Positions 1 to 10,387 of a stretch of DNA of 64,000 nt are shown here, piece after piece (position 1 is the stretch's first letter; each line of letters begins with the position of its first letter). The notes under the pieces were generated by a model that was not told the DNA's origin, made no database searches, and saw only the letters and a list, made by a program, of their open reading frames with translations. The position numbers were made by a program, and so were the translations under genes. Source of the stretch: Shinisaurus crocodilurus (lineage: Eukaryota; Chordata; Lepidosauria; Squamata; Shinisauridae); NCBI GenBank assembly GCA_021292165.1, contig CM037878.1, positions 620,001 to 684,000 of the forward strand. Reading direction: 5' to 3'.

Positions 1-357
1 TCTCTGTTGGGCTTGGAAACAGCCTGGGGGGCCGTGCACAACGCAAAGCACTGGCCTAATATGACTGCATGGGCTAGTCCCTGTTGACCATTTGGACCAG
101 ACAAAGTAAACAGAACCTGATGCAGCTGAGCAGGGAAATCAATGATATAAACCCTCCTGATCATGCACCCTCTTCTCAAGCCTTTTGGGATTTTTAACTT
201 TTTACAGTTCAAGGTACAGACTATGTAGAGACTTTTGCTTAAAGCACTTGGATGTCTCTTTGCTTGCACTGTTTAATTGCTTTTGTCATTTGAAGACATT
301 AGCTAGTCATAAAGCCAGTTATTAAAAAAGCCATTTTCAAAAGCAGTCCTATATATA
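1..357. other. Unassigned AT-rich sequence
   Basis: No coding similarity, terminal repeat or tandem repeat seen. It forms the left flank of the first SINE; its last bases are the start of that SINE's target duplication. Confidence 0.5.
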
Positions 358-372
358 ACACCTTGCAATTAT

Positions 373-602
373 TTATTTATTATATTTATACCCTGCCTTT
401 TTTCCTTCAAGGAACCCAAGGCGGCTTACATAATCCTCCTCCTCCTCCTCTCCATTTTACCCTCACAACAACCCTGTGAGGTAGGTTAGGCTGAGAGTTA
501 GTGACTGGCCCAAAGTCACCCAGTGAGTTTCATGGCTGAGCGGGGACTAGAACCCGGATCTCCCGAGTCCCAGTCCAACACTCTCACCACTACGCCACAC
601 TG
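373..602 (-). mobile_element. tRNA-derived SINE (Sauria-SINE-like), full length
   Basis: On the minus strand this reads as a pol III SINE: a tRNA-like head with an A-box-like GTAGTGGTGAGAGTG and a B-box-like GGTTCTAGTCC, a conserved body containing GGGTGACTTTGGGCCAGTCAC, a CCT/GGA-rich stretch and an AT-rich TAAATA-type tail. An imperfect 14-15 bp target duplication (ACACCTTGCAATTAT at 358-372, ACACCTGCAATTAT at 603-616) brackets it, showing LINE-mediated insertion. The same family recurs at about 4940, 33150, 41394, 42727, 49957 and 61035, and split at 38012/39320. The family name is from memory; the insertion structure is seen directly. Confidence 0.88.
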
Positions 603-683
603 ACACCTGCAATTATCCAAAATGAGAGTTTACCAGAGCATGGATAACTGTAGCTAGGCTAATCTGGCCAGACAGGGTTATAG

Positions 684-1567
684 TTAGTCTATCAGTTTAA
701 GCTGGTGAAAAGTGCCTCGCTCCACAGAGGCCACCTCCTGTGCCTCCAGGGACAATGATGGACCCAGAGCACCTCCAGGCACAGAACCTGCTCCTTTGGG
801 GGGGGGTGCTACCCCTTGCAGAACAGACTGCATATCACTCATTTGGGCAGAAGAACCGCCCACTGACAGTACCTTCATCTTGTCTGCATTGAGTCTCAGT
901 TTACTGATCCTCATCTAGTCCATTACCGTGCCCAGGCACTGATTTAGATCATGCACTGCCTCACCTGGATTGGATGAAAATGAGATACAGAGCTGTGTGT
1001 TATCTGCATACTGATACCTCAGTCTATATCTCCAGATAGCCTCCTCCAGCAGTTTCATGTAGATGTTGAACAGCATGGGGGATAAAATAGAGCCCTGTGG
1101 AACCCCATAGCAATAATCCCCCAGCACCACCTTCTGGAATCGGCCACCCAAGTGGGAGTGAAACTGCAAAGCAGAACCTCCAACACCTAGCCCAGAGAGC
1201 CTACCCAGAAGGACACCATGGTTGATGGTATCAAAAGCTGGTGACAGGTACAAGAGAATCAACAGGTGAGGTACCCAGAGCACAGCCTGGTCAAGTTTTC
1301 TTGGAGGAGTTTCAGTTGGTACAGCTGGAGGATGTTGACAAGGTGCTTGGACAGGTTCGTGCCACCACATCTATACTGGAGCCTTGCCCCTCTTGGCTTA
1401 TAAAAACCAGCAGGGAGGGCACAGTTGGCTGGGCCAGGGAGGTGATCAGTGCCTCCTTGCGAGAGGGAGTAGTCCCATGCCGCTTGAAAGAAGCAGTGGT
1501 GAGGCCACTCCTGAAGACACCCTCCCAGGTTCCAGAAGATCTTAACAACTCCAGGCTGGTGGCGACA
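684..1567 (-). pseudogene. L2-clade LINE reverse transcriptase fragment
   Basis: The minus strand encodes a decayed reverse transcriptase core: a motif-A-like LSPAFDTINHGVLL, then GVPQGSILSPMLFNIYM, then a motif-C-like YADNTQLCISFS (one residue off the usual YADDT) and a downstream piece NADKMKVLSVGG. These blocks in this order are what I know from vertebrate L2-type LINEs. The frame changes near 915, and the upstream part (1312-1567, with a LEDVDKVLGQV-like stretch in other frames) is scrambled. Both ends are missing, so it is a dead internal fragment. The sequence changes character near 1568. Confidence 0.75.
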
Positions 1568-2365
1568 GGGCCCACGAGGGGGGTGCAGGGGGTACATCTT
1601 ACCCGGGCCCAGGGTCAAAATGGGGCCTGGGCAGAGATTGTTTCTCAGAGAAAAGGTGGTGGACTCACCCCTCTCCCCTGGCCATGCCCCTTACCCACCC
1701 CACAGAACCCCCTGACACCGTACATGCACCCCCGCCGCGCCGAAAAAGCCCCCGCCGCCCAACGCCCCGCCGCTGCCAAAGCCCCCCCCAGGACCCCTGC
1801 CACCCCCCAGACACCCCCTAGACACCCCCTCCACCGTACCTGCACCCGCCCGCCGCCGAAAGCCCCGCCGGCCAAAGCCCCGCCGCTGCCAAAAGCCCCC
1901 CCAGGACCCCCGCCACCACCCCCAGACAACCCCCCAGGACACCCCCCTACCCCCATACCTGCACCCGCCGCCGACCGGAAAAAAGCCCCGCCGCCGCCGA
2001 AGCCCCACAGCCGCCGAGGGCCCCCGCCGCCCGCCCCAAGCCCCCACAGGACCCCCGCCGCCACCCCCAGGCACCCCCTGCCAACCCCCAGGACACCCCC
2101 TTGCCACGTACCGCACCCGCCGGCGCCAAAAAAGCCCCTCCGCCGCCGAAGCCCGCTGCCGCCGCCTCGCTGCCTCGCCGCCGCTCACGTCACTGCCGTC
2201 GCCGTTTCACCTCACCGCCACCTGCTCGCAGCCGCCATCGCACGCCACGCCGCCCGCGCCGGTCCCGTCATCACTTTCGGCGCAGCGGAAGTGACGCGCC
2301 GGGCCCCTGCTTCGGCGCGCTTGGCCGCCGCCGCTCTAAACAGAGCTCTAAACAGCTCTGACTGA
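1568..2365. repeat. GC-rich proline-coding minisatellite with CpG-rich end
   Basis: C-rich sequence in which a block of about 120-150 bp recurs roughly four times; each block carries a GTAC(C/A)TGCACCCGCC-like motif (near 1718, 1836, 1956 and 2107) followed by CCAGGACCCC-type runs. It stays open in several frames because it is made of Pro/Ala/Arg codons, so the long plus-strand frame here (1241-2365) is not evidence of a gene. From about 2150 it becomes CpG-rich with TGACGTCA-like and GGAAGTGACG motifs. It lies directly upstream of the hAT transposase and might be that transposon's GC-rich leader; CAGGGCCCACG at 1568 could be its terminus, but no partner end was found. Confidence 0.55.
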
Positions 2366-2373
2366 AAATAGGT

Positions 2374-2402
2374 GGCGGAACGCCGTTCCGGTGCGTTCCG
2401 CC
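2374..2402. repeat. Short perfect inverted repeat GGCGGAACG / CGTTCCGCC
   Basis: Nine-base arms at 2374-2382 and 2394-2402 around an 11-base centre that itself contains GTTCCG. Could form a hairpin at the end of the CpG-rich block. Function unknown. Confidence 0.6.
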
Positions 2403-3394
2403 AGAAAAAAAGCCCTGGGCCTGGGAGCCAAAGGAGGGAAGCCAGAAATTTCCTGGGATTATGTAGTGTTGGGAAATGTAGAGGTACAATGAATAATATT
2501 ATTTACTTTCATCATTGCATCACTGCATCAGTGTGATTTAACCCTTAAATGGATAAGTGGGGTCATATTTACTACTACCACTACTACTACCACCACTGCT
2601 ACCACTACTTCAACTACTACTAAATGATTAATATACAATATTTTTTGTCTTATTATCTCCCCCCCTTTTTCAGATATAAAAGTATAAATTATAAATCATC
2701 TCTCCAAAATGTATTCTCATAAATCAGGAGCCCAGAAAAGAAAAGACAAGGAAGAACAAGAGGAAAATGAAAAAAGGGGTCAACAACAAACACTTTCAAT
2801 TAGGATTAAGTGTGGCTTCAATTTTTTTTTCCATTGAGCTCACCTACAGAATTGGAGCAAGAAGAAACTGTTGGAAACCTCATCCCCAAACAAGGAGCAG
2901 TTGATTTGGGTAATCATGCACAGGATTTTGATGAAGGGGCAGATGCAGAAAATGAAAATGGAAAACAGAAAGAAACAGACATACAGACGCATGTGGAAGT
3001 GAATTTGGAAGATGAGAGGAGCAATCATAATGTAGGCCTTGACATTGGATGTATCACAACCGGGTTTCTATCTCAAAAGGAAATAGAAAAGTATGGTACG
3101 AATGGTCACAACCCTCTGCCTGAAACATTCCCAAAGGACACCTGCAATCAAGTTTTCCCAGAAAGCATACTGAAATTTCAAAGCACTAATGGAGGCTGGC
3201 TTGTCTGGAGTCAACAGAAACAAGCTTTATATTGCTTTCCATGTCGATTATTTTGGCACGAGACAACCAAGACTAGCACTTCTGCGTCTAAGTCTGCCCT
3301 GGTATCTGCTGAAGGCTGGGATTCTAATGGGAAGTGGCGGAAACTTTCCTACAGGATCCCAAAACATGAAAAAGGCAATAGTCACAGAGGATGT

Positions 3395-4038
3395 TGTTGG
3401 AATATGGCGTCTGCATATTCTAAGGTTTGCCTTCGAGCTAGAAGGATCTGCCTGGAAACAGCAGATCTGTCCCAAGGTCACTGGGATGAGAGCATGTCAC
3501 CTTTGGCCCAGTGTAGAAGGGCGTACAGTTTTTTCCTTGTTGGCTCCAAGGTTACATTGGTGCCGGGTCCAGATAGATTGGTTTCAGCTGGCATTACCGG
3601 TACATCATTCTGTGGGGTGCAGCTGGCATTACATCATCTATGGGTGTAACTGTACAGATAGGTATAAAAGGTGGTCAATGTCTCTATGTTCTTGTTGGGG
3701 GAAAGGAGTTTGGATTATTGATTATATGAGTAAGCATTGTGTAAGTATAGAGATAGTTTATGTATGTCCAGACTGTACGTTGTTTTTTGTCTGACATACT
3801 GTTCTCTTGCACTTTTGTAATTAGCACTCTGTATATGTTCTGTTCCTGTTTTTACAAGTATTAGTTTTAGTAAACCTTTGTGTTTAAAGAAACTGACTTG
3901 TGTTTTTACTTTTTACCTACTGGACTAGCACTAGCTACCCACGCCGCAATCTCTCCGCTGCGACATCTGCAGCTGCTGGGTACAAGGTTGTTTAACTTTG
4001 TTCCCCCCCCCCCCCCTTGGCGGCTCAGATTTCCATCA
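3395..4038 (+). mobile_element. Solo LTR inserted in the hAT transposase
   Basis: 644 bp beginning TGTTGGAA and ending TTCCATCA, a near-perfect terminal inverted repeat of TG...CA type. Five-base flanks GATGT (3390-3394) and AATGT (4039-4043) form a target duplication with one mismatch. The plus strand has TATAAAA at 3663-3669 and AGTAAA, a variant polyadenylation signal, at 3869-3874, giving the orientation. Removing the insert with one flank joins the transposase codons for SHRGC directly to FLAWQ in phase. A poly-C run lies near its 3' end. No internal retroviral genes remain, as expected after LTR-LTR recombination. Confidence 0.82.
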
Positions 4039-4939
4039 AATGTTTCCTAGCTTGGCAAGAACTAGAAAGGCGCCTGCTGTCTGGGACAGGAGTTGACATC
4101 ATCTTAGAAGAGTCAATCAAAACTGAAGCTGTGAAATGGTACAACCTTTTAAAGCGCATCATCAATGTTGTACTCTTCTTGGGAGAACGTGGTCTAGCAT
4201 TTACTGGTTCATCCCATCGAATTGGTGATTCAAACAATGGAAACTTTTTAGGACTCATTGAAATGCTCTCCAGGTGGGACCCCATCCTTCAGGAACACGT
4301 GCTAAGTGTAGAGGAGTCACAGAGAAGGACCGCAGTGAGCGGCTTCAAGTTCATTATCTGTCCCCTGACTCACAAAATGAATTTATTGCAGAATGCTCGA
4401 ATCTTGTGAAACAACACATTTTGCTTGAGAGGCAATCTGCAAAGTACTTTGCAGTAATAGTAGATTCCACACCAGATTCTTCCCATATAGAACAAACAAC
4501 ATTTCTTTTGAGATATGTACTTTTAAAAGAAACGCAGTATGAGATTCAAGAAAGATTTCTCATGTTTGCAGATTGCAGCAACAAAAGAGGGGAAGAAATT
4601 GCTCAGTTGAGAACTGATACATTGAAAGAACATGCTATTCCACTCCGTGATTGTAGAGCTCAGGCCTACGAGAATGGGGCAAATATGGCCGGAAAATACA
4701 ACGACGCACAAGCAAAAATACAAGAACGATGCTCAACAGCCATTTTTTCACCTTGCGGTTGTCACACACTCATCTTATGTGGAAATGCTGCTGCTGAATG
4801 CATACCTGAAGCAATAACCTTTTCCGGAACAATTCAAATGGTGTACCACATCCAGTGTGGCATCTCCTGTTCAGTTCAGTTCCAGTCCTAAGCAGTGGGA
4901 ATTACTACAAAACCATATTGGTTGTTCTCTTCATGGTAT

Positions 4940-5174
4940 TTATTTATTTATTTATTATATTTATACCCTGCCTTTTCCCCCCGCAAGGAACCCAAGGCAG
5001 CTTACATAATCCTCCTCCTCCTCTCCATTTTATCCTCACAACAACCCTGTGGGGTAGGTTAGACTGAGAGTCAGTGACTGGCCCAAAGTCACCCAGTGAG
5101 TTTCATGGCCGAGCGAGGACTAGAACCCGGATCTCCTGAGTCCCAGTCCAACACTCTCACCACTACGCCACACT
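4940..5174 (-). mobile_element. tRNA-derived SINE inserted in the hAT transposase
   Basis: Same family and orientation as the copy at 373-602. Flanked by GGTAT at 4935-4939 and 5175-5179. Deleting the SINE plus one flank restores the transposase frame through GCSLHG into MSETRWSDR, so the SINE landed in an already present transposase copy. Confidence 0.87.
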
Positions 5175-5613
5175 GGTATGTCTGAAACAAGATGGTCAGA
5201 TCGTGTTGAATGTGTAAAGCCTTTTGCAGCTCACTTGCCTGGCATTAAATTAGCACTGGAAGACCTCCTAGAACTAAATTTGATGGCCAAAACAAGAAAT
5301 TAAGCCCATGGAGTCTTATTATATGTGACATCTTTTGCCTGTGTGTTAATGTCAGCCGTATGGTACAAAATATTAGCTGGCATAGATATTTGCAACAAGG
5401 TCAACAGAGATGTTACACTGGATGTTGAAGTAGCAAACATAGAAACTCTCCTCACAGAGCTGACAAAACTTTGAAACAACTGGAAATGCATGTGGAATGA
5501 AGCCACATCAAATCTAAATATAGAAACAAAACACTCCCGTAGATGTGATGGAGTTAGGCGCAAGAGGGCAAGGCCAAATGACGACCGCACACTTGAGACC
5601 TACTGTTGTAAAA

Positions 5614-5652
5614 CACCCAGAGAGCTTCAGCTATTGGGTGGTATAGAGATAA

Positions 5653-5720
<68 letters not shown>
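5614..5720 (+). repeat. Short L2-like 3' tail with TAA and CAA microsatellite
   Basis: CCCAGAGAGCTTCAGC and ATTGGGTGGTATAGA resemble the 3' terminus of squamate L2 elements (compare 61823-61862). It runs into an ATAATA tract (about 5655-5689) and then an AAC tract (about 5690-5720). Confidence 0.6.
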
Positions 5721-5961
5721 ACAGGGCTGCCCCCTGTGGCGATCTGGTGCCCACAGGCACCCCAGCAACAAGCGCAGATCTGGTGCAGCGGCACCAACCG
5801 GTTCTGGTTGCCGCCACTGACAATAGAATAGACCAAACCCGGTCTCCCCAGTCCCCAGGCGCTCTCGATCCCTCGGGGACGACCGGCCAAGGATCCCAAT
5901 GTGGAGTCCTGTGTGGGGCTTCTTTGCAGCAGCAGCAACCCACCCCACCCACGTGTCTTTG
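5721..5961. other. Unassigned sequence
   Basis: GC-balanced sequence between the L2 tail and the foldback repeat; no terminal repeat or protein similarity recognised. Confidence 0.4.
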
Positions 5962-7550
5962 CTCAGCACACAATCTGGTTAGTAAGCCACGGTGGCTTAG
6001 CATGTGGTCTAAACCCAGGATGGCTCGCTGTGGTTTAGTTAGCCATAGCTACCAGGAACGGTGCAGGGCTGTTTGGCGCCCTAGGCCAAATTATATTTAA
6101 CGCCCCCCCTCTCGTGCCGTGGGGGGGGGCTCCGGAGCAAAGCAGCCCTGCTCTGCAACACCCCCCCCGCGCCGCCACCACCACCACCACCACCTACCTT
6201 CCCCCCGCCCCCGCTGCTGGCTGCTGCTGCTGCTGCTGCTGCCGCCTCCTCCTCCTCCTCCAACACGACGGGACCCCCGCCCTTTTTTTTTTTTTGCCGA
6301 GGAAACCAGGGCAACAGGGCTGTTTAAGCCCTGTTGCCCTGGTTCTTCCTGCCAAAACAACGCCGGCGGGGCTCCAGAAACGACGGGAAGGTAGGTAGGT
6401 GGCGGGCGGGTGCGCGCGGGGGGGGAGGTGCAGCGGCGGCGGCGGCAGTGGCCGGCAGGCGGGCGGGGAGGCGCAGCGGAGGCGGCAGGCGGGGCAGGAG
6501 CGCGGTGGAGGCGAGGAAGGGGCGCAGAAACGCTGCGCCCTCTTCCGCCACGCGCCCTAGGCAGCCGCCTGGGTCTGCCTAGCGGTAGCGCCGGCCCTGA
6601 TAGCTACGAAGCCACCCTTCATAGCCATGGCTTGTTCTAGGGTTTATTTAAGCCACTTTGGCTCAGCATGTCATCTGAACCTGGATAACACACCAAGCCA
6701 TGGTCAAGCCCTAAAACAAAGCACCCCCTTGGCAAGAGCGGCAGAATGGCGTGCTGCTTTAGCCAAGTGGCTAGTGGGTGACTGTCATTGTCAGTCACCC
6801 CCAAAGTGCCCAAGTGGCACTTGGGGAGAGCTGTCAAAGGCTCCTCCCCGCCGCAGCTGCCACGAGCAGTTTTGGGCTCGCTGCAGCTTGTCTTTTTTAA
6901 AAAATAAAAAACAAAAAACTTTCCTTTTAAGATCATGAAAGCTGCCATTAAAGAGACTTTTTTAATCCTTTTTGGGGACATCCTGGAGGTGCCACCCCAA
7001 GGATGCCCAGTGGTATCTTGGGGGGGGGCTTCCTGTGATTGCCCTTTTTAAAAATAAAAAATAAAAATTGAAGTCCGATACTGACCACAATTGGGAGCGC
7101 TCAGTATTGGAGGTTTTTTTGGTTTGTTTTTAGTTTTTACCAAAGCTGTCATTTGCACTAAGGAGACCAGGCTCTTAAAAAAATATTGGACTTTAATATT
7201 TTTTTTTAATAGTGGGCAATAACAGGAAGACCCCCCACCACCAAGGTACAGCTGGGCATCCTTGGGGGGGGGACCTCCAGGATGCCCCCAAATAGGATCA
7301 CAAAAGTTGCCTTTAACGGCGGCTTTCGCAATCTTAAAAAAAAATTCCTGAAAAGTCAAGCTGTGGCCAGCACTAAATGGCTTGCCACGGCTCAGGGGAC
7401 ATCCTGGTGCTCCCACAGTGTTCCCGGGGGGAGGGGGGAGAAGGAGGGACCCAACCCCCACTGTGCCTGATTGTCTGTCGGGCGCAAGGGAATTCAGACC
7501 ACAGTGCAAGGCTTAAATTCCTAAAGGGCTTAGTGTCGTGCAAACCCACC
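5962..7550. mobile_element. Foldback-type repeat, copy 1 (interrupted)
   Basis: Contains TAAGCCACGGTGGCTTAGCATG near 5989 and, after the 547 bp hAT insert, a CATGTCATCTGAACCTGG-like stretch at about 6668. The same words occur at 38200-38260, 39270-39310, 59885-60030 and 63230. The right end (GTCGTGCAAACCCACCC near 7533) is roughly inverted relative to the left. Internal parts such as GATCACAAAAGTTGCC and a GATCATGAAAGCTGCC-like stretch repeat within the element. No protein coding seen. Limits are approximate; the superfamily is unknown to me. Confidence 0.5.
6053..6599. mobile_element. Non-autonomous hAT element with triplet-rich interior
   Basis: 547 bp bracketed by the exact 8 bp duplication ATAGCTAC (6045-6052 and 6600-6607). 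The ends CAGGAACGGTGC and (reversed) CAGGGCCGGCGC are imperfect terminal inverted repeats of hAT type. The interior is GC-rich, with short CCA, CTG and CCT triplet runs (6170-6265), a T-run, and an 18-base perfect inverted repeat at 6304-6321/6327-6344. It encodes no transposase. It sits inside the foldback repeat, so it is the younger of the two. Confidence 0.85.
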
Positions 7551-7612
7551 CAGTAAGGCCTGGCTGAGTGGGCCAGTTCAGGCTGGCCATAACACACACA
7601 CCCATCCCTCTC

Positions 7613-8380
7613 TCAGCAAAGGTCATCCCACAGGGCGACCCAGGCAGATTCCTTTCCAAAACCAGGCCTGAGTCCTGATTGAATGGAGATAATCAGTTCC
7701 ATTAAAGCAGTGTTTCTCAACCTTGGGTCCCCAGATGTTTTTGGCCTACAACTCCCAGCATGCCCCAGCCAGCTATGCTGGCTGGGGCATGCTGGGAGTT
7801 GTAGGCCAAAAACATCTGGGGACCCAAGGTTGAGAAACACTGCATTAAAGAATGTCTGGCGTTGGCCAGCAACCACCCACTCAAGCACCTTGCCCAGGAA
7901 GGGGATGCTGCAGGCAACAGGTTTATAGTTGTCAACAGCTTCCAGGTCCAGGTTAGGTTTCCTCAGGAGTGACCTAATTACTACCTCTGTTAAAGAGGCT
8001 GGCACCCCCCCCCCAAGGAGGAATTTACAACCCCCTGGACGACATCCCCTCCCTATTAGATGTGATAAGCCATGAAGGGCACGGGCCAAACCCACAGCTG
8101 GTTGGCCGGACTTGGCCACGCACCTTGGCCACATCCTTGGGCCTCAACAACTGAAAGTCATCCAGTAAAACTAGATCGGCTGGTTCTCTGGACGCCTCTA
8201 CCTCTACCGTTGGGACTGTGTTAACTGTGGAGTAGTCCAAGTTGTGATGGATGCAAGCAGTGTTGTCTTCAAAGTGTCTCACAAAGTGACCACAGTGTGT
8301 TACCAAGAGTTCCACCATCTTTCTCCCTGGCCCAGATTGCAGCAGGCTGTGAACCACCTGGAAAAGCTCTGCTAGATGGC
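7613..8380 (-). pseudogene. L2-clade LINE reverse transcriptase fragment, split by a MITE
   Basis: The minus strand reads ASLTEVVIRSLLRKPNLDLE followed by VDNYKPVACSIPFLGKVLE, the start of an L2-type reverse transcriptase domain, and after the palindromic insert continues as IQSGLRPGFGKESAWVALWDDL, the next conserved block. Upstream (8040-8380) lie weak DDFQLLRPKDVAKV-type blocks that precede the RT in L2. The copy is truncated at both ends and frameshifted. Confidence 0.75.
7708..7842. mobile_element. Perfect-palindrome hAT MITE
   Basis: 135 bp made of two perfectly complementary 66-base arms around the 3-base loop TAT. Ends are CAGTGTTTCTCAACC and its complement, a hAT-type terminus. The 8 bp duplication CATTAAAG lies at 7700-7707 and 7843-7850. 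Each arm carries CTACAACTCCCAGCATGCC, close to the ZNF143/THAP11 binding consensus as I recall it. Confidence 0.93.
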
Positions 8381-9420
8381 ACTGGGGAAATGCAGTGGTG
8401 GTGGGAAAGCACACTCACTCTCCCTGCCGCCGTCACTGCCGCAGAGTAGGCTCAGTAACGAGCACGGACCTGCATTCGCTCGAACTTGGCAGGAGACTTC
8501 CCCCACCTGCGTTCCAGACGTCTTCCCTCTTGCTTCATTGGCCCAGGTCATCTCTGCACTCCAGAGAGTATAATCCAGAAGTTTATCTGGCAGGCAATGG
8601 GAACTCCTAAAGCCCTGGAGATTTGCTGCCAGTTTGGACTGACAGGAAAGGGCTTTATGGACAAAGAGTCTGACCTGGGATAAGGCAGCTTCTTATGGTC
8701 CTATTCGAGGGGGGAGGGTGCCACAGAGGGGCAAAATGGCTCTGCACTGTGGAGGGTTCTTTCTGCTCCCAATATCCATAATTTGCAATAGCCCAGCCTG
8801 CGTCTTGCTAGGCACAGGTCTGCTGCAAGGAGTTTTCCTGCCTTCCTGCTTGTCTGGTTAATGTTAGCAGGGTGCTCCGTGGCACTGTAAGATCCCAAGA
8901 CAGTTGGCCGCCATGGAGGTGGTCACTGTAAGAACACTTTGCTTCAGCACAACAAGGGCAGGAAAAGTGACAGCAAAGTGTCTGCCTCATCACCCTGCAG
9001 GTCACGTAAGCCAGGTCAGATCTAGCAAAACCACAAATATTCAGTATCCCTTGGATGAGAAAGTGCCATTGTAATTAGGCACGCATATGCCAACCCTGAG
9101 GTGGTCTTCCAAGGCATGTTCAGATCAATGCCCAGGTTTAAAACAGGAATTTCTCAACATAGCTGCCCAACCGAATTGCCCCCTTCGTACTGGTGACGGT
9201 TGTGGCAATGCGTTGCCCAAACCCCACTGTCTTTAGCCCAGAACGGCTATTGTTACCACCTGGGAATCTTCCTGTAGCTCCTTTGTAGCTTTATTAAGTC
9301 AGATGTGCCGCCCTTTATCCTACTGAAACATTTGTTAAAAGTTAAAACTGTACAGGTAGCCCAAATTCCAAGCCCCCCGTGTGCTGCCCCAGGTTACCCC
9401 ATCAGATCCATTCGTAGCCA
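8381..9420. other. Largely unassigned; SINE tail remnant near 8668
   Basis: GGATAAGGCAGCTTCTTATG at about 8670 looks like the 3' end of the second tRNA-SINE family seen at 11716 and 50496. The rest shows no recognisable gene or repeat. Confidence 0.4.
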
Positions 9421-9888
9421 TTGGACCAGGACCGCCTTGGGCCCACGTTACTGAAACCACCTTGGTTTCCTGGCCTGCCCACTACTGGCAGGAGTCCACC
9501 CATCCTTTGGAGCACCACACGTCCTTGGGCAAGTCCAGATAGAAAAGCCAAGAGGCACATCATTGTGTCTCTCCTCCACCAAGTTTTGCCCAGGCTCAGC
9601 CAAGTCTCTTTATTCCTTCAGGCGCCAGGTAAAGACCTTTTTATTTACCCAATATTTTAATGGTTAGATTTTTATGCCCATTTTTATTATCACTGCTGTA
9701 CCTCCAGTCTGATTCATCTAGCTGCTTTTTTTTATTGTATTATATTGTATTTATATTTCTATTTTAATTATGTTTTTGGTTTTAAGATTGTTTTTATCCT
9801 GTTTTACTTGTAAACCGCCCAGGGAGCCTTTTGGCTGATGGGCAGTAAATAAATATATTAAATAAATAAATAAATAAATAAATAAAGT
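9421..9888 (+). mobile_element. L2-type LINE 3' end with AAAT tail
   Basis: The plus strand ends an L2-like reverse transcriptase C-terminus (APGKDLFIYPIF then stop) and continues through a T-rich 3' UTR to AAACCGCCCAGGGAGCC, GGCTGATGGGCAGT and a run of AAAT units, the usual L2 terminus in these genomes. 5'-truncated. Confidence 0.7.
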
Positions 9889-10129
9889 CCGGCCCGTTTG
9901 GTTCTCACCTCAGCACAGGCAGACAACACCTGCTGCAACCCCTTTTTAAACCAGACCTATTTTTCCTTCACCTACCAAGGAGGAGTTTGGAAGTTTCAAC
10001 ATGCCCCCAAATTCAGCTTCAGGAACAAGTTACCGTCGCCCATCCCAAGGAGAGGTATCTTTGCAATTCTATCCTATATCAGGAGCTTCTTGTATAAATT
10101 GTGGCCTCCCTCTGCACCATCTTTTCTAT

Positions 10130-10155
10130 GGTGTGTGTGTGTGTGTGTGTGTGCG
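10130..10155. repeat. GT microsatellite
   Basis: About 13 GT units with one GC interruption. Confidence 0.9.
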
Positions 10156-10387
10156 TAATTTGGCCTATGTTTGGACAATGTGGTTGAAGCCTCAGCCGCT
10201 TCTGTGCAGCCTTCCCCAGGCCATCTAAGGATTATGGCCAGAACCCCTTTTGCCTCCTCCAGTTACCTCTCTATGCCACCTCACCTGGTCCAGTCTTCCA
10301 GATTTGGCCAAGCTGACTGTGACTATTGCAGAGGACACAAGGCGCCTCTGATTATAGTGCGCAGGCCCACTTTCCCAAGAGGAAACT

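Larger units (their letters stand above)
2709..5600 (+). pseudogene. ZMYM1/TTF-type hAT transposase, broken
   Basis: Starts at ATG 2709 after a T-rich acceptor-like tract, with a basic N-terminus (MYSHKSGAQKRKDK). The order of blocks matches ZMYM1-like hAT transposases: a TTF-type zinc-finger region (PLPETFPKDTCNQVFPES, then WSQQKQALYCFPCRLFW near 3200), the KLSYRIPKHEKGNSHRG block, CFLAWQELERRLL at about 4041, GERGLAFTGSSHRIG, the catalytic-region FAVIVDSTPDSSHIEQ, and AYENGANMAGKY followed by a LCGNAAAECIPEA stretch. After 5175 it continues as SETRWSDRVECVKPFAAHL to about 5590. It is disrupted by frame changes (near 2800 and 4385), a stop near 5300, a solo LTR and a SINE. The C-terminal dimerisation domain is not seen. 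A relic, not an active gene. Confidence 0.85.

Noticed and set aside
1241..2365. Long plus-strand proline/alanine-rich frame as a gene
   Set aside because: It joins an antisense L2 fragment to a C-rich minisatellite; openness follows from base composition and other frames there are open too.
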